DNA from: Alphaproteobacteria bacterium
GTDB lineage: Bacteria > Pseudomonadota > Alphaproteobacteria > Micropepsales > Micropepsaceae
Reading direction: 5' to 3'
NCBI GenBank assembly: GCA_016125165.1
Contig: WGMH01000003.1
Coordinates: forward strand, 372,001 to 436,000
Length of the DNA stretch: 64,000 nucleotides
The notes below the pieces were generated by a model. The model was not told the DNA's origin, made no database searches, and saw only the letters and a program-made list of their open reading frames with translations. Shown here piece by piece: positions 48,461 to 56,610 of this stretch. How positions within the stretch are numbered: position 1 is the first letter of the stretch; the number at the start of each line of letters is the position of its first letter. The position numbers and the translations under genes were made by a program.

Positions 48461-48478
48461 TATTTCCTGGGGGACACA

Positions 48479-49228
48479 ATGAACAATAGCTGGCTTCATG
48501 GCCTCGTGGGCGGTATCGCGGGCGCTGTTCTCACAGTGGGCGCCCTCTACGGCCTGGCCGTCAGCGGCAATCTCGGATTTCTCGGCGCAAAAGGCCCGGG
48601 CGGCGAGATGGTGCGCGATTATCTCGTTGCACATCCTGAGATGCTCATCGTCATGAACAACAAGCTCATGCAGGAGCAGGCAGAAGCACAGGAAGCCGAA
48701 AGGCAGGATGCGATCCGGAAAGTTGGTCTCAAGGCCTTCTTTGATCCGAAGATCGCTTACGTTGAAGGCCCCGAGAACGCCAAGAACACGATGGTCGAAT
48801 TCTTCGACTACAATTGCCCCTATTGCCGTGCATCTGTTCCGGCCATCAAGAAGTATATGGCCGCGCACAAAGATACCCGTTACGCCTTCATCGAATGGGC
48901 CATCAAGGGACCTGAATCCGTCGCTGCGGCGAAGGCGGCCATTGCGGCACGCAAACAGGGAAAATATCTCGAATTCCATTTCGCGCTGATGGAAATGGAA
49001 GGACTCATCACCGCTGAACGCGTGACGGAGGCTGCCCAAAAGGCTGGCCTCGACGTCAAGAGGCTCGCGGCAGACATGAACACCCCAGAGGTGCAACACG
49101 CCATCGATGCCGCCCACAAATTGGCAGACCAGGCCAAAATTGATGGCACGCCCACCTTCATCATCGACGGCAAGGTCCGCTCCGGTGCGCTGACGGAAGA
49201 AGAGCTGAAAGACCTGACGAAGGGCTGA
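48479..49228 (+). CDS. DsbA-family thiol-disulfide protein, membrane-anchored
   Basis: A 249-residue protein. One N-terminal helix (about 7-30) without a clear cleavage site, a short helical linker rich in Gln/Glu, and a thioredoxin fold with active site CPYC (113-116) in FFDYNCPYC and the cis-Pro loop GTPTFII near 220. CPYC and the helical linker resemble ScsC/Com1-like proteins. It lies 18 bases after the M48 protease, a common alphaproteobacterial pair. Confidence 0.9.
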   Translation: MNNSWLHGLVGGIAGAVLTVGALYGLAVSGNLGFLGAKGPGGEMVRDYLVAHPEMLIVMNNKLMQEQAEAQEAERQDAIRKVGLKAFFDPKIAYVEGPENAKNTMVEFFDYNCPYCRASVPAIKKYMAAHKDTRYAFIEWAIKGPESVAAAKAAIAARKQGKYLEFHFALMEMEGLITAERVTEAAQKAGLDVKRLAADMNTPEVQHAIDAAHKLADQAKIDGTPTFIIDGKVRSGALTEEELKDLTKG

Positions 49229-49528
49229 AGTCTTCGCAGTCCGATCAGGAAATGCGTTTGAACGCGCATTCGGCACGTTCAACAAAACGCAATTCAAGCT
49301 CACAAAATTTCCGTGCAACCGCTCCGGTCCTGAAGTTATCCACGCCTCCCAATATGAATTTTCGCCGATAACGCTGCAATTTCAGCGCGCTAGCCGTTTT
49401 CCAAAAATGCCCTTTTCAGGGGAGAGGGAGGGGGAGACCCTCCTTCGAAATAGGTTTACCGCGCACCGGAAAACGGCGAATGAATCTATGTCGGGATGCG
49501 CGCGGCGGAATTCAAGCGCGGACGCCGG
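49229..49528. other. 300-base gap without a gene
   Basis: No convincing ORF. It holds a DnaA-box-like TTATCCACG (about 49337), a hairpin GGAGGG-GGAGA-CCCTCC at 49427-49443, and CCCTGAAAAGGG followed by CATTTTT on the minus strand (about 49404-49420), a weak terminator candidate for the minus-strand gene ending at 49529. Confidence 0.4.
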
Positions 49529-50008
49529 TCAAAAGCCAAGATTGCCGGAGCTGTTGCAGCTCTTGTGCAGGAATTCGAGCGCGCTTATCACGCGCCCCAT
49601 CATTTCATAATCGACCCGGCTCTCGAATTCCGGCGAATTCACCGGCGCATCATTCAGCCCTGTTACGCCGCCCACGATTTCGAAGCCCTTGTCCGTACGG
49701 ATCACGCTCGCCACACGCGTCCAATCGATGTAGCGGGCCTTCGGCGTGCCGTGGCGATCGCGTCCGGAAATATTTGTCCGGCAACCGCTGCCGCTGACCA
49801 TCTCCACCTTGGCGTCCTCTCCCGTGTAGTATCCGCGATTGGTATAGAGCGTGAAATAGAAATCGCCCTGCACCATCTGAATGCCGAGAAACGTGTTGGC
49901 GTTCTCTTTGGTCTGCTGGCCATCTGCCAACACTGGCGACGCGCAAAGGAGAGCGGCGAGCGCCAAGATACCGGCGCCCGCCTTTCCATGGGTGAGCATC
50001 CCCCGCAT
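49529..50008 (-). CDS. Hypothetical secreted protein
   Basis: A 159-residue protein of no recognised family. A signal peptide (ILALAALLCASPVLA) is cleaved before DGQ. The mature part is about 130 residues with Cys in GSGCRTN and KSCNSS, a probable disulfide, and aromatic strands (GDFYFTLYTNRGYYTG). The ATG at 50008 overlaps the stop of the upstream small secreted gene (ATGA), so both are made together. Confidence 0.62.
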   Translation of the reverse strand: MRGMLTHGKAGAGILALAALLCASPVLADGQQTKENANTFLGIQMVQGDFYFTLYTNRGYYTGEDAKVEMVSGSGCRTNISGRDRHGTPKARYIDWTRVASVIRTDKGFEIVGGVTGLNDAPVNSPEFESRVDYEMMGRVISALEFLHKSCNSSGNLGF

Positions 50009-50358
50009 CACGGACAACGGAGAAATTGACCGGGATCGGTCGAGGAGAGGACATAGGCACTGAAATTTGAACCATAGGCCGCGGACGGCGGCGCATATTC
50101 GCCCGTATCGCCGGCATCGATGCCGGGACCGGAAAAGCTCTCTTTCATCCCGGTGCTGTAGGTCACGCACGCGCGCCAATAGATCGGGGCGCCGCAGCCG
50201 TTCTGAATTACGACCTGCGCATTCGACACAGTGGGATAGACACAATTCAGCGATTGCGCCTGCGCTTCGCTGACGGGATGGATGGGATTTGTCATATCGA
50301 CATTGACCCCGGCGAGCGTGAGGCAGCCGGCGGCAATCAGTTTGAGCGCAGAGCGCAT
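50008..50358 (-). CDS. Hypothetical small secreted Cys-containing protein
   Basis: A 116-residue protein. A signal region (about 1-36, cysteine in AAGCLTLAG and later AQAQS) could be a lipoprotein or a Sec signal. The mature part has Cys in LNCVYP, NGCGAP, RACVTY and a terminal FLRCP, and GPGIDAGDTGEYAPPSAAYG near the end. The ATG at 50358 has GGAGA upstream. It is the first gene of a two-gene operon and divergent from another small secreted gene. Confidence 0.62.
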   Translation of the reverse strand: MRSALKLIAAGCLTLAGVNVDMTNPIHPVSEAQAQSLNCVYPTVSNAQVVIQNGCGAPIYWRACVTYSTGMKESFSGPGIDAGDTGEYAPPSAAYGSNFSAYVLSSTDPGQFLRCP

Positions 50359-50485
50359 GATTGAGTCTCCAGGTTGAACCGGAGGACGATCCATTGTGCG
50401 GCGCTCTTCGTCATCTCACCATAAATGGGGGGTTGCCGCTGTGCGGCGCGCGCGCAGGATCGCGCAACGCATTTGGAGATCACCG

Positions 50486-50785
50486 ATGAAACATCTTGCC
50501 TTCGCATTCCTCGCGACCGTCGCCCTGACCGCTCCGGCATGCGCGGGCACCGGCACGGTGAGCGGCACCGGCTTCGGTCCGACCGAAGCGCAGGCCTGCG
50601 CCGCCGCCCAGAGCCAGGCGCAATCCGCTGCCGTTCTCGACGGCATGCGCTACGGAAAATCGAACGCCCACGTCACGAGCTTCGGCAGCTGCGGCTGCAC
50701 GTTCCATCCCTCGACCGCCGAGCACAACACGTCAATCTCCGGCCAGACCGAGTGCACGGTCAGCGCGAATTACGCGACGGACTGA
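50486..50785 (+). CDS. Hypothetical small secreted Cys/Gly-rich protein
   Basis: A 99-residue protein with a clear signal peptide (AFLATVALTAPACA before GT). The mature part has a Gly/Thr-rich strand pattern and Cys in QACAAA, GSCGCTF and TECTVS. The ATG at 50486 has GGAGAT upstream. No family is recognised. Confidence 0.6.
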   Translation: MKHLAFAFLATVALTAPACAGTGTVSGTGFGPTEAQACAAAQSQAQSAAVLDGMRYGKSNAHVTSFGSCGCTFHPSTAEHNTSISGQTECTVSANYATD

Positions 50786-50827
50786 ACGGACGCCTTCACC
50801 AGAAAAAGTTCCCTCTGAAATTTTTTC

Positions 50828-52000
50828 TTGCGTGAACGGGCGAGGATATTTTTACTCTCGTGCGTCATACCATTCGCTCGAGCTGTTTTGCCTCGCCCTT
50901 CGTTTCCCAGCCCTGAAGCCCTCGAAACCGTCTTCACCACCGCAAGCCGCCATCGGGGCGAGCGCGGCGGCGCGATGGCGGCATTGGGCATGCTGCTCGC
51001 CAGCGGTCTCGACCTTCGCTTCTACGTACGCGCATTGCCCGCCATCATGCGGCGCATTCTGGCTGTCTCGACCATTGGCTTCTTCTGGTCCGATGCCAAG
51101 GGCGAGATGATGGATGCGTGGTGCGAGAACGCACACTTCCTGTCGGCGGACGTCGTCCTCTCCTGCCAGCGGTATCAGGAAGCCGACCCTCGAAACTGGC
51201 CGAGTTTTACGGAGAACGTGATGGCCGGCCCGGTCGCCGGCTATCTGCTGCCCTATCAGAACGCGGCATTCTACGCTTCGGAGCACTACGCCATCACATA
51301 TGGCAGCATTAACGCGCGCCACGTGCTCGATGCGGTGGTTCATGACGGTCAGCGGCCGCATGGCTGTCACCTTCTGATGCGTTCGGCAGACCTGGGTGCC
51401 TTCTCCCAAACCGACGCCGCGGTTGCCGCCGATATCGGCCACCTCACGACATTGGCCTTTCAGCCGGGCACGGAAATCTCCGCCTCCACGCGCTCGCTTG
51501 GCGCGGGATTGATGATTCTGGGGATGGATGGCGAGATCATCCACATCGATCAGGATGGCCACCAATCGCTCTGGATGCTGTCGCGACCGGCCACAGGCGG
51601 AATGCCATTCGGCGGCGAAGACCGCCTTGAACGGCTGGCCGATCCGGTGCGGCAGACCGCACTTGCGATGCAAGACAACGCGCCGATGCTGCAGGAACGC
51701 CGCTCCAGTTTCTGGGGCGACTTCACGATTCAGTACGACCGCACGGCAGAGGGGCGCGTGATCGTGCGCTTCCAGCAGGATCTGCCGTTCGAGGCCCATC
51801 TGGCACGGCGCCTCGCCGATGGCGCACGCTCGCCGCGCCGGGTGATGGTGAGCTGGCTGCTGTGCAAGGGCCTTTCGCGCAAGGAAATCGCCGCGCGCCT
51901 CAACCTGGGGCAGGACACCGTGAACAGCTACATCTCCGAAGCCTTCGCTGCAGAGAAGGTGCGAACCGCGCTCGAATTCGTCACCGCCGTTCTGGCGTGA
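50828..52000 (+). CDS. LuxR-type HTH regulator
   Basis: About 390 residues. The C-terminal 60 form a GerE/LuxR helix-turn-helix (LCKGLSRKEIAARLNLGQDTVNSYISEAF). The long N-terminal region shows no named sensor domain; it is predicted alpha/beta with a PAS/GAF-like mix of strands (about 150-290). The start is uncertain: the TTG at 50828 opens the frame, a TTG at 50888 and an ATG near residue 50 are alternatives. It is a one-component regulator of unknown signal, next to the small secreted genes. Confidence 0.75.
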   Translation: MRERARIFLLSCVIPFARAVLPRPSFPSPEALETVFTTASRHRGERGGAMAALGMLLASGLDLRFYVRALPAIMRRILAVSTIGFFWSDAKGEMMDAWCENAHFLSADVVLSCQRYQEADPRNWPSFTENVMAGPVAGYLLPYQNAAFYASEHYAITYGSINARHVLDAVVHDGQRPHGCHLLMRSADLGAFSQTDAAVAADIGHLTTLAFQPGTEISASTRSLGAGLMILGMDGEIIHIDQDGHQSLWMLSRPATGGMPFGGEDRLERLADPVRQTALAMQDNAPMLQERRSSFWGDFTIQYDRTAEGRVIVRFQQDLPFEAHLARRLADGARSPRRVMVSWLLCKGLSRKEIAARLNLGQDTVNSYISEAFAAEKVRTALEFVTAVLA

Positions 52001-52004
52001 GGTG

Positions 52005-53003
52005 TTAAATCAATCCCGCCAGCGGACTTGAGGGATCGGCATAGCGCTTCTTCGGCATGCGGCCGGCGAGATAGGCGAGCCTGCCGGCTTCCACGGCGTG
52101 CTTCATCGCGGATGCCATCATCACCGGGTTCTTTGCCTGCGCGATGCCGGTGTTGGAGATCACCGCGTCGCAACCGAGCTCCATCGCGATTGCCGCGTCC
52201 GATGCGGTGCCGATGCCTGCATCCACGATCACCGGCACTTTCGCATCTTCGATGATCATGCGGATGTTCACGGTGCTTTGCAGGCCAAGCCCTGACCCGA
52301 TGGGCGATGCGAGCGGCATGATCGCCACCGCGCCAAGGTCTTCGAGACGCTTGGCCATCAGTGGATCGTCGCTGCAATAGACCATCACCTGAAAGCCTTC
52401 CTTGGTGAGCATCTCGGTCGCACGCAGCGTTTCGAGCATGTCGGGGAAGAGCATCTTCTGGTCGCCAAGCACTTCGAGCTTCACCAGCGTCCAGCCACCC
52501 GCTTCGCGCGCAAGGCGCAAGGTGCGCACCGCATCTTCGCCGGTGAAACAGCCGGCGGTGTTCGGCAGATAGGTCACCTTCTTCGGATCGATGAAGTCGA
52601 TCAGCTTCGGCTGGCTCGGATCGGAGAGATTCACGCGGCGCACCGCCACCGTCACGATCTCCGCGCCGCTGGCTTCCAGCGCGCGCGCATTTTCCTCATA
52701 GGTCTTGAACTTGCCGGTGCCGATGATGAGCCGCGATTTGAAAGTGCGGCCTGCAACCGTGAAGGGCTTGTCGGCGATGACCGGCTCAGCAGGGGCGTTT
52801 CCGCCACCAATGAAATGCACGATCTCCAGACGGTCGCCCTCCCCCACCACGACGCTGCCATAAAGGGAGCGGGGCACGATCTCCAAATTGCGCTCCACGG
52901 CGATCTTGGCCGGTTCCAGGCCCAGTGAGGCCAGAAGGGCGGCCACGCTCAAGGGGGCTTCGAGCTGACGGGCCTCCCCGTTCACGGTAACTGCAATTCC
53001 CAT
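52005..53003 (-). CDS. thiG: Fused ThiS sulfur carrier - ThiG thiazole synthase
   Basis: A 332-residue fusion. Residues 1-68 are ThiS-like (ubiquitin fold, ending HFIGGG), and residues about 75-332 are ThiG, with the substrate-imine Lys175 in LVKLEVLGD and the phosphate loops near ASPIGSGLG and [11 protein letters not shown]. ThiG makes the thiazole of thiamine from deoxyxylulose 5-phosphate, an iminoacetate and sulfur from ThiS thiocarboxylate. In the fusion the ThiS Gly-Gly is not the C-terminus, so the usual activation is unclear. Such fusions are known as a family. No TPP riboswitch was seen upstream. Confidence 0.9.
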   Translation of the reverse strand: MGIAVTVNGEARQLEAPLSVAALLASLGLEPAKIAVERNLEIVPRSLYGSVVVGEGDRLEIVHFIGGGNAPAEPVIADKPFTVAGRTFKSRLIIGTGKFKTYEENARALEASGAEIVTVAVRRVNLSDPSQPKLIDFIDPKKVTYLPNTAGCFTGEDAVRTLRLAREAGGWTLVKLEVLGDQKMLFPDMLETLRATEMLTKEGFQVMVYCSDDPLMAKRLEDLGAVAIMPLASPIGSGLGLQSTVNIRMIIEDAKVPVIVDAGIGTASDAAIAMELGCDAVISNTGIAQAKNPVMMASAMKHAVEAGRLAYLAGRMPKKRYADPSSPLAGLI

Positions 53004-53081
53004 ATCCCTTAGCCGTCCTGTGGTTTTCGCGGGCGCGAAGGCCCATTATAAGGCCGGACCGAGACCATACCCGGAGCGCCC

Positions 53082-53558
53082 GTGGCCAAGAACCCGAAGG
53101 CCCCTTCCAAGCTGTTGCCGATATATGTCCTGAACGGCCCCAACCTCAACCTGCTGGGCACGCGCGAGCCGGAAATCTATGGCCGCACGACACTCGCAGA
53201 CATCGAGAAGGCCGTGGTGACGCGCGCCGGGTCCTGGGGGCTCGGCGTTTCCTTCAGGCAGACAAATGCGGAATCGGAACTTGTGGACTGGCTGCAGGAA
53301 GCGCGCACCGGCGCCTCTGCCGTGATCCTGAATGCCGCTGCCTACACGCATACCTCCGTCGCGCTGTACGACGCCCTCAAGGCACTGGACAAACCCATCA
53401 TCGAAGTCCATCTCTCCAACCCGTATGCACGCGAGCCCTTTCGCCACCACTCCTATGTCAGCCCCGCCGCAACCGGCGTGATCTGCGGTCTGAAAGACCA
53501 GGGATATCTGCTGGCGGTCGATGCGCTCGCCACCCTTCTCAAGGACAAGAAGAAATGA
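53082..53558 (+). CDS. aroQ: Type II 3-dehydroquinate dehydratase
   Basis: A 158-residue shikimate-pathway enzyme. [18 protein letters not shown] holds the catalytic Tyr33 and the Arg28 loop, [11 protein letters not shown] the substrate-binding loop and [17 protein letters not shown] the catalytic His. The start is a GTG at 53082. The extra first 13 residues are Lys/Pro-rich. It overlaps accB by 4 bases (ATGA). Confidence 0.95.
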   Translation: MAKNPKAPSKLLPIYVLNGPNLNLLGTREPEIYGRTTLADIEKAVVTRAGSWGLGVSFRQTNAESELVDWLQEARTGASAVILNAAAYTHTSVALYDALKALDKPIIEVHLSNPYAREPFRHHSYVSPAATGVICGLKDQGYLLAVDALATLLKDKKK

Positions 53559-54058
53559 GCATGAAGGACGTTAAGCCACTTGGCGCGAAAGCTGCCGACG
53601 CGCCGAAAGCGAAGTCGGCCTACGGAATCGATTCCGCCGCCATCCGCGAGCTGGCTGAACTGCTGAGCGAGACCGGCCTCACAGAAATCGAACTGGAATC
53701 CGGCGGAACCCGCCTGCGCGTGGCCCGTCAGGGCGTGCCGGTGATGCATGCCGCGCCTGTCGCGGTTGCACCTGCCGCTGCCGCCGCAGCCCCCGCCGAA
53801 GCCGCCGCGCCGAAAGGCCCGGCACAGGGCGGCGTGACCTCGCCGATGGTCGGCACCGTGTATGTTTCGCCTTCGCCCGGCGCACCGCCCTTCGTGAAGG
53901 TGGGCGATACCGTGAAGGAAGGCGACACGCTGCTCATCGTAGAAGCGATGAAAACGATGAATCCCATCACCGCGCCGCGTTCGGGCAAGGTCTCGGAAAT
54001 CTGCGTTACAGATGCGCAGCCGGTCGAGTTCGGTCAAACGCTTCTGGTCATCTCCTAA
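53555..54058 (+). CDS. accB: Biotin carboxyl carrier protein of acetyl-CoA carboxylase
   Basis: A 167-residue BCCP. An N-terminal helical region that binds AccC is followed by an Ala/Pro-rich linker (about 65-92) and a biotinyl domain with Lys133 in VEAMKTMN. The SPMVGTVY and thumb-like APPFVKVGD segments are typical. Its ATG overlaps the aroQ stop and accC follows 3 bases after its own stop. Confidence 0.96.
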   Translation: MSMKDVKPLGAKAADAPKAKSAYGIDSAAIRELAELLSETGLTEIELESGGTRLRVARQGVPVMHAAPVAVAPAAAAAAPAEAAAPKGPAQGGVTSPMVGTVYVSPSPGAPPFVKVGDTVKEGDTLLIVEAMKTMNPITAPRSGKVSEICVTDAQPVEFGQTLLVIS

Positions 54059-54061
54059 GCG

Positions 54062-55408
54062 ATGTTCGAGAAAGTCCTCATCGCCAATCGCGGAGAGATT
54101 GCGCTCCGCATCAACCGCGCCTGCAAGGAGATGGGAATCTCCACGGTCGCGATCCATTCCACCGCCGACGCGGAAAGCATGCATGTGCGCCTCGCCGACG
54201 AGAGCGTGTGCGTGGGCCCTCCGCCCGCAGGACAGAGCTATCTGAATATTCCGCAGATCATCGCGGCCTGCGAAATCACCGGCGCGGAAGCGATCCATCC
54301 CGGCTACGGATTTCTGTCGGAGAATGCGCGCTTCGCCGAGATCGTGCGCGAGCACGGCATCACCTTCATCGGCCCGACGCCCGAACATATCCGCCTGATG
54401 GGCGACAAGATCGCCGCCAAGCAGGCGGTGAAGGAACTGGGCATTCCGACCGTTCCCGGCTCCGACGGCGGGGTCACATCCGACACCGAAGCCGCGCGCA
54501 TCGCCGAAGAGATCGGCTATCCGGTTCTCATCAAGGCGGCGGCAGGCGGCGGCGGACGCGGTATGAAGGTGGCGCAGAAGCCATCCGACCTCTCGCTGGC
54601 GCTGGCCACCGCGCGCAGCGAAGCCAAGGCCGCCTTCGGCGACGATGCAGTGTACATGGAAAAATATCTGCAGCTGCCGCGCCACATCGAAGTGCAGGTG
54701 CTGGCGGATTCGCATGGCAAGGTGCTGCATCTGGGCGAACGCGACTGCTCGCTGCAGCGCCGCCACCAGAAGGTTTGGGAAGAAGCCGGATCGCCAGCCC
54801 TCAACGCCGCACAGCGCGAGGAGATTGGCGGTGTTGTCACCCGCGCGCTCAACAAGCTCGGCTATCTTGGCGCCGGTACCATCGAATTCCTGTTCGAGGA
54901 TGGGCGCTTCTATTTCATCGAGATGAACACCCGCCTGCAGGTGGAGCATCCCGTCACCGAAGCCATCACCGGCATCGACATTGTGCGCGAGCAGATCCGC
55001 GTGGCATCGGGCAGCCCGCTCGAACTCGACCAGAAGGACATCGTGTTCGAAGGCCACGCCATCGAATGCCGCATCAACGCCGAGAACGCCTTCACCTTCA
55101 CCCCTTCGCCCGGAACGATCACGCAATTCCATGCGCCGGGCGGGCTTGGTGTGCGCTTCGACAGCCACATGTACACCGGCTATCGCATTCCGCCTTACTA
55201 CGACAGTCTGGCGGGCAAGCTGATCGTGCATGGCAAGAACCGCAACGAATGCCTGATGCGGCTGCGCCGTGCGCTGGATGAACTCGTCGTCGGCGGTATC
55301 GAGACCACGATCCCGCTGTTCCAGAAGCTGGTGCGCGAACAGGACATCCTGAACGGCGATTACAACATCCATTGGCTCGAACAGTGGCTGGCGAAGAAAA
55401 GCGCTTGA
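54062..55408 (+). CDS. accC: Biotin carboxylase subunit of acetyl-CoA carboxylase
   Basis: A 448-residue ATP-grasp enzyme that carboxylates biotin on AccB, the first step of fatty acid synthesis. ATP-grasp features: KAAAGGGGRGMK near 159, EKYLQLPRHIEVQVL near 200, ERDCSLQRRHQK near 230 and EMNTRLQVEHPVTE near 288. Length is standard. The accBC pair is the usual housekeeping operon. Confidence 0.97.
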   Translation: MFEKVLIANRGEIALRINRACKEMGISTVAIHSTADAESMHVRLADESVCVGPPPAGQSYLNIPQIIAACEITGAEAIHPGYGFLSENARFAEIVREHGITFIGPTPEHIRLMGDKIAAKQAVKELGIPTVPGSDGGVTSDTEAARIAEEIGYPVLIKAAAGGGGRGMKVAQKPSDLSLALATARSEAKAAFGDDAVYMEKYLQLPRHIEVQVLADSHGKVLHLGERDCSLQRRHQKVWEEAGSPALNAAQREEIGGVVTRALNKLGYLGAGTIEFLFEDGRFYFIEMNTRLQVEHPVTEAITGIDIVREQIRVASGSPLELDQKDIVFEGHAIECRINAENAFTFTPSPGTITQFHAPGGLGVRFDSHMYTGYRIPPYYDSLAGKLIVHGKNRNECLMRLRRALDELVVGGIETTIPLFQKLVREQDILNGDYNIHWLEQWLAKKSA

Positions 55409-55424
55409 AGAATGCCAAATGTTG

Positions 55425-56453
55425 TCAATCAACTAGCGTAGACAATTCCGTCGCCAACTTCTGCTCAAGGTCACGAATTCCATCATAAATCAAACACCGC
55501 TGACCCCTAACATCAAACAAGAGAGACATATCTTTCTTCAACAAGAGAATTGTTGGAATGCCCAACCCCCAAGCATATCCAACTTCTAGATATACATTTG
55601 GATTTGCCCCGGATAGATCAGCAATAACCAATTTAGCCGACCGAATTTTAGATTTTATTTTCTCGAGGATATCACCAACAAAGCTAATTTGATCAACTCG
55701 CTCACATAAGAAGTTGGCCTCGTGCACAGGCCCTTGAATTCCATAGTAGTAAATATCTTCAAATTCCTTCGCGAAGGGCATGGCCACAAAAACATGGGGG
55801 CTGGAACCGAACCCACGCCGCTGAGATTGAGCGACGCTCACCTCCCCAGATAGGCGGACCTTATTGAAGGCGCTTACTTCCTCGTCAGCCGATATTCGCC
55901 AAGATGTATGACTGACCTGTACAACACTTCCAACATCAGTTGACGAAAGAAACGCGGAAAGCACTTGCGACACTCTTTGGACGCGCGCGGCGTTCATTTC
56001 GACAACCGAAATGTTCCGAATTTTGTGATCGCGATATCCGCGAAATGCATTGATTATTCCTGTCACTAGCGCGCGACCGGCCTCAGCTTCGTCCAACCCA
56101 AAACCCGGACCATGAAAAGTGAGCGACATCGATCTAGCGTGTGGCCGTTCGCGCGTTACGGCATGTACTGCTCTATAGCCAAACTCTTCGACATCACGAT
56201 ATGAAAAGTCTGCGAGTGCGCGCGTTCCAATAAACAATATGCAATTAGCAGTGATTCCCTTTGTGCCTTCAAATTCAGCCACTTCGCCTGCGGCGAGCTT
56301 CAAACTTTTTCTCAGCTTACCGTTTGATCGCAAAATGTCAGCTACGATCGAGTCAGCGCCATAATGTGCCTGAGCAAACTTGAGAACCATCACTTCTGAG
56401 TCAACCTGGCATATATCTCCTTTGACAATAGAAATTGTAATATCTTCTCTCAT
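55425..56453 (-). CDS. Two-domain protein: macro-like N-terminus and nucleoside-deoxyribosyltransferase/TIR-like C-terminus
   Basis: A 342-residue protein, clearly AT-richer in codon use than its neighbours. Residues 1-170 look like the macro/M17-N-type alpha/beta domain seen in some CHAT and TIR defence proteins (ITISIVKGDICQVDSEVMVLK, CILFIGTRALADF, GRALVTGIINAF, ISVVEMN). Residues 215-342 are a nucleoside 2-deoxyribosyltransferase-like or TIR-like domain: HVFVAMPFAKEF (220-231), ERVDQISFVGDIL, AKLVIADLSGANPNVYLEVGY (about 273-293) with a probable catalytic Glu290. It may act on NAD or nucleotides, perhaps in phage defence; that is inference. Start: first ATG at 56453; a TTG lies at 56504. 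Confidence 0.72.
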   Translation of the reverse strand: MREDITISIVKGDICQVDSEVMVLKFAQAHYGADSIVADILRSNGKLRKSLKLAAGEVAEFEGTKGITANCILFIGTRALADFSYRDVEEFGYRAVHAVTRERPHARSMSLTFHGPGFGLDEAEAGRALVTGIINAFRGYRDHKIRNISVVEMNAARVQRVSQVLSAFLSSTDVGSVVQVSHTSWRISADEEVSAFNKVRLSGEVSVAQSQRRGFGSSPHVFVAMPFAKEFEDIYYYGIQGPVHEANFLCERVDQISFVGDILEKIKSKIRSAKLVIADLSGANPNVYLEVGYAWGLGIPTILLLKKDMSLLFDVRGQRCLIYDGIRDLEQKLATELSTLVD

Positions 56454-56535
56454 ATTAGATTTAACCCTCCGCGCTCTCAGCAGACGCGCAATCGCGATAT
56501 TCAAGTCTGCGTTACTACTTGTCGTAGAATGGCTA

Positions 56536-56564
56536 TTTGATACTCGCGTAAACGTGGCGACAAT
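56536..56564 (-). promoter_or_regulatory. Possible promoter of the two-domain gene
   Basis: On the minus strand TTGTCG (56564-56559) and TCAAAT (56541-56536) are 17 bases apart in an AT-rich gap. Moderate consensus match. Confidence 0.3.
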
Positions 56565-56610
56565 GTAACACTAACCCTAACCGGCGCAACAGAATGCAAC
56601 AGGCGCAGCT

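Noticed and set aside
47312-49318. 668-codon minus-strand frame over the M48 and DsbA genes
   Set aside because: Antisense shadow; both plus-strand genes carry clear active sites and signal sequences.
49337-49345. DnaA box-like TTATCCACG, possible origin
   Set aside because: A single imperfect copy with no cluster, no AT-rich unwinding region and no dnaA or gidA nearby.
53004-53081. TPP riboswitch upstream of thiSG
   Set aside because: Searched by eye on the minus strand; the conserved CUGAGA and ACCUGAUCUGG elements are absent.
53453-55432. 659-codon minus-strand frame over accB and accC
   Set aside because: Complementary-strand shadow of highly GC-biased genes; no motifs, and the plus-strand genes are certain.
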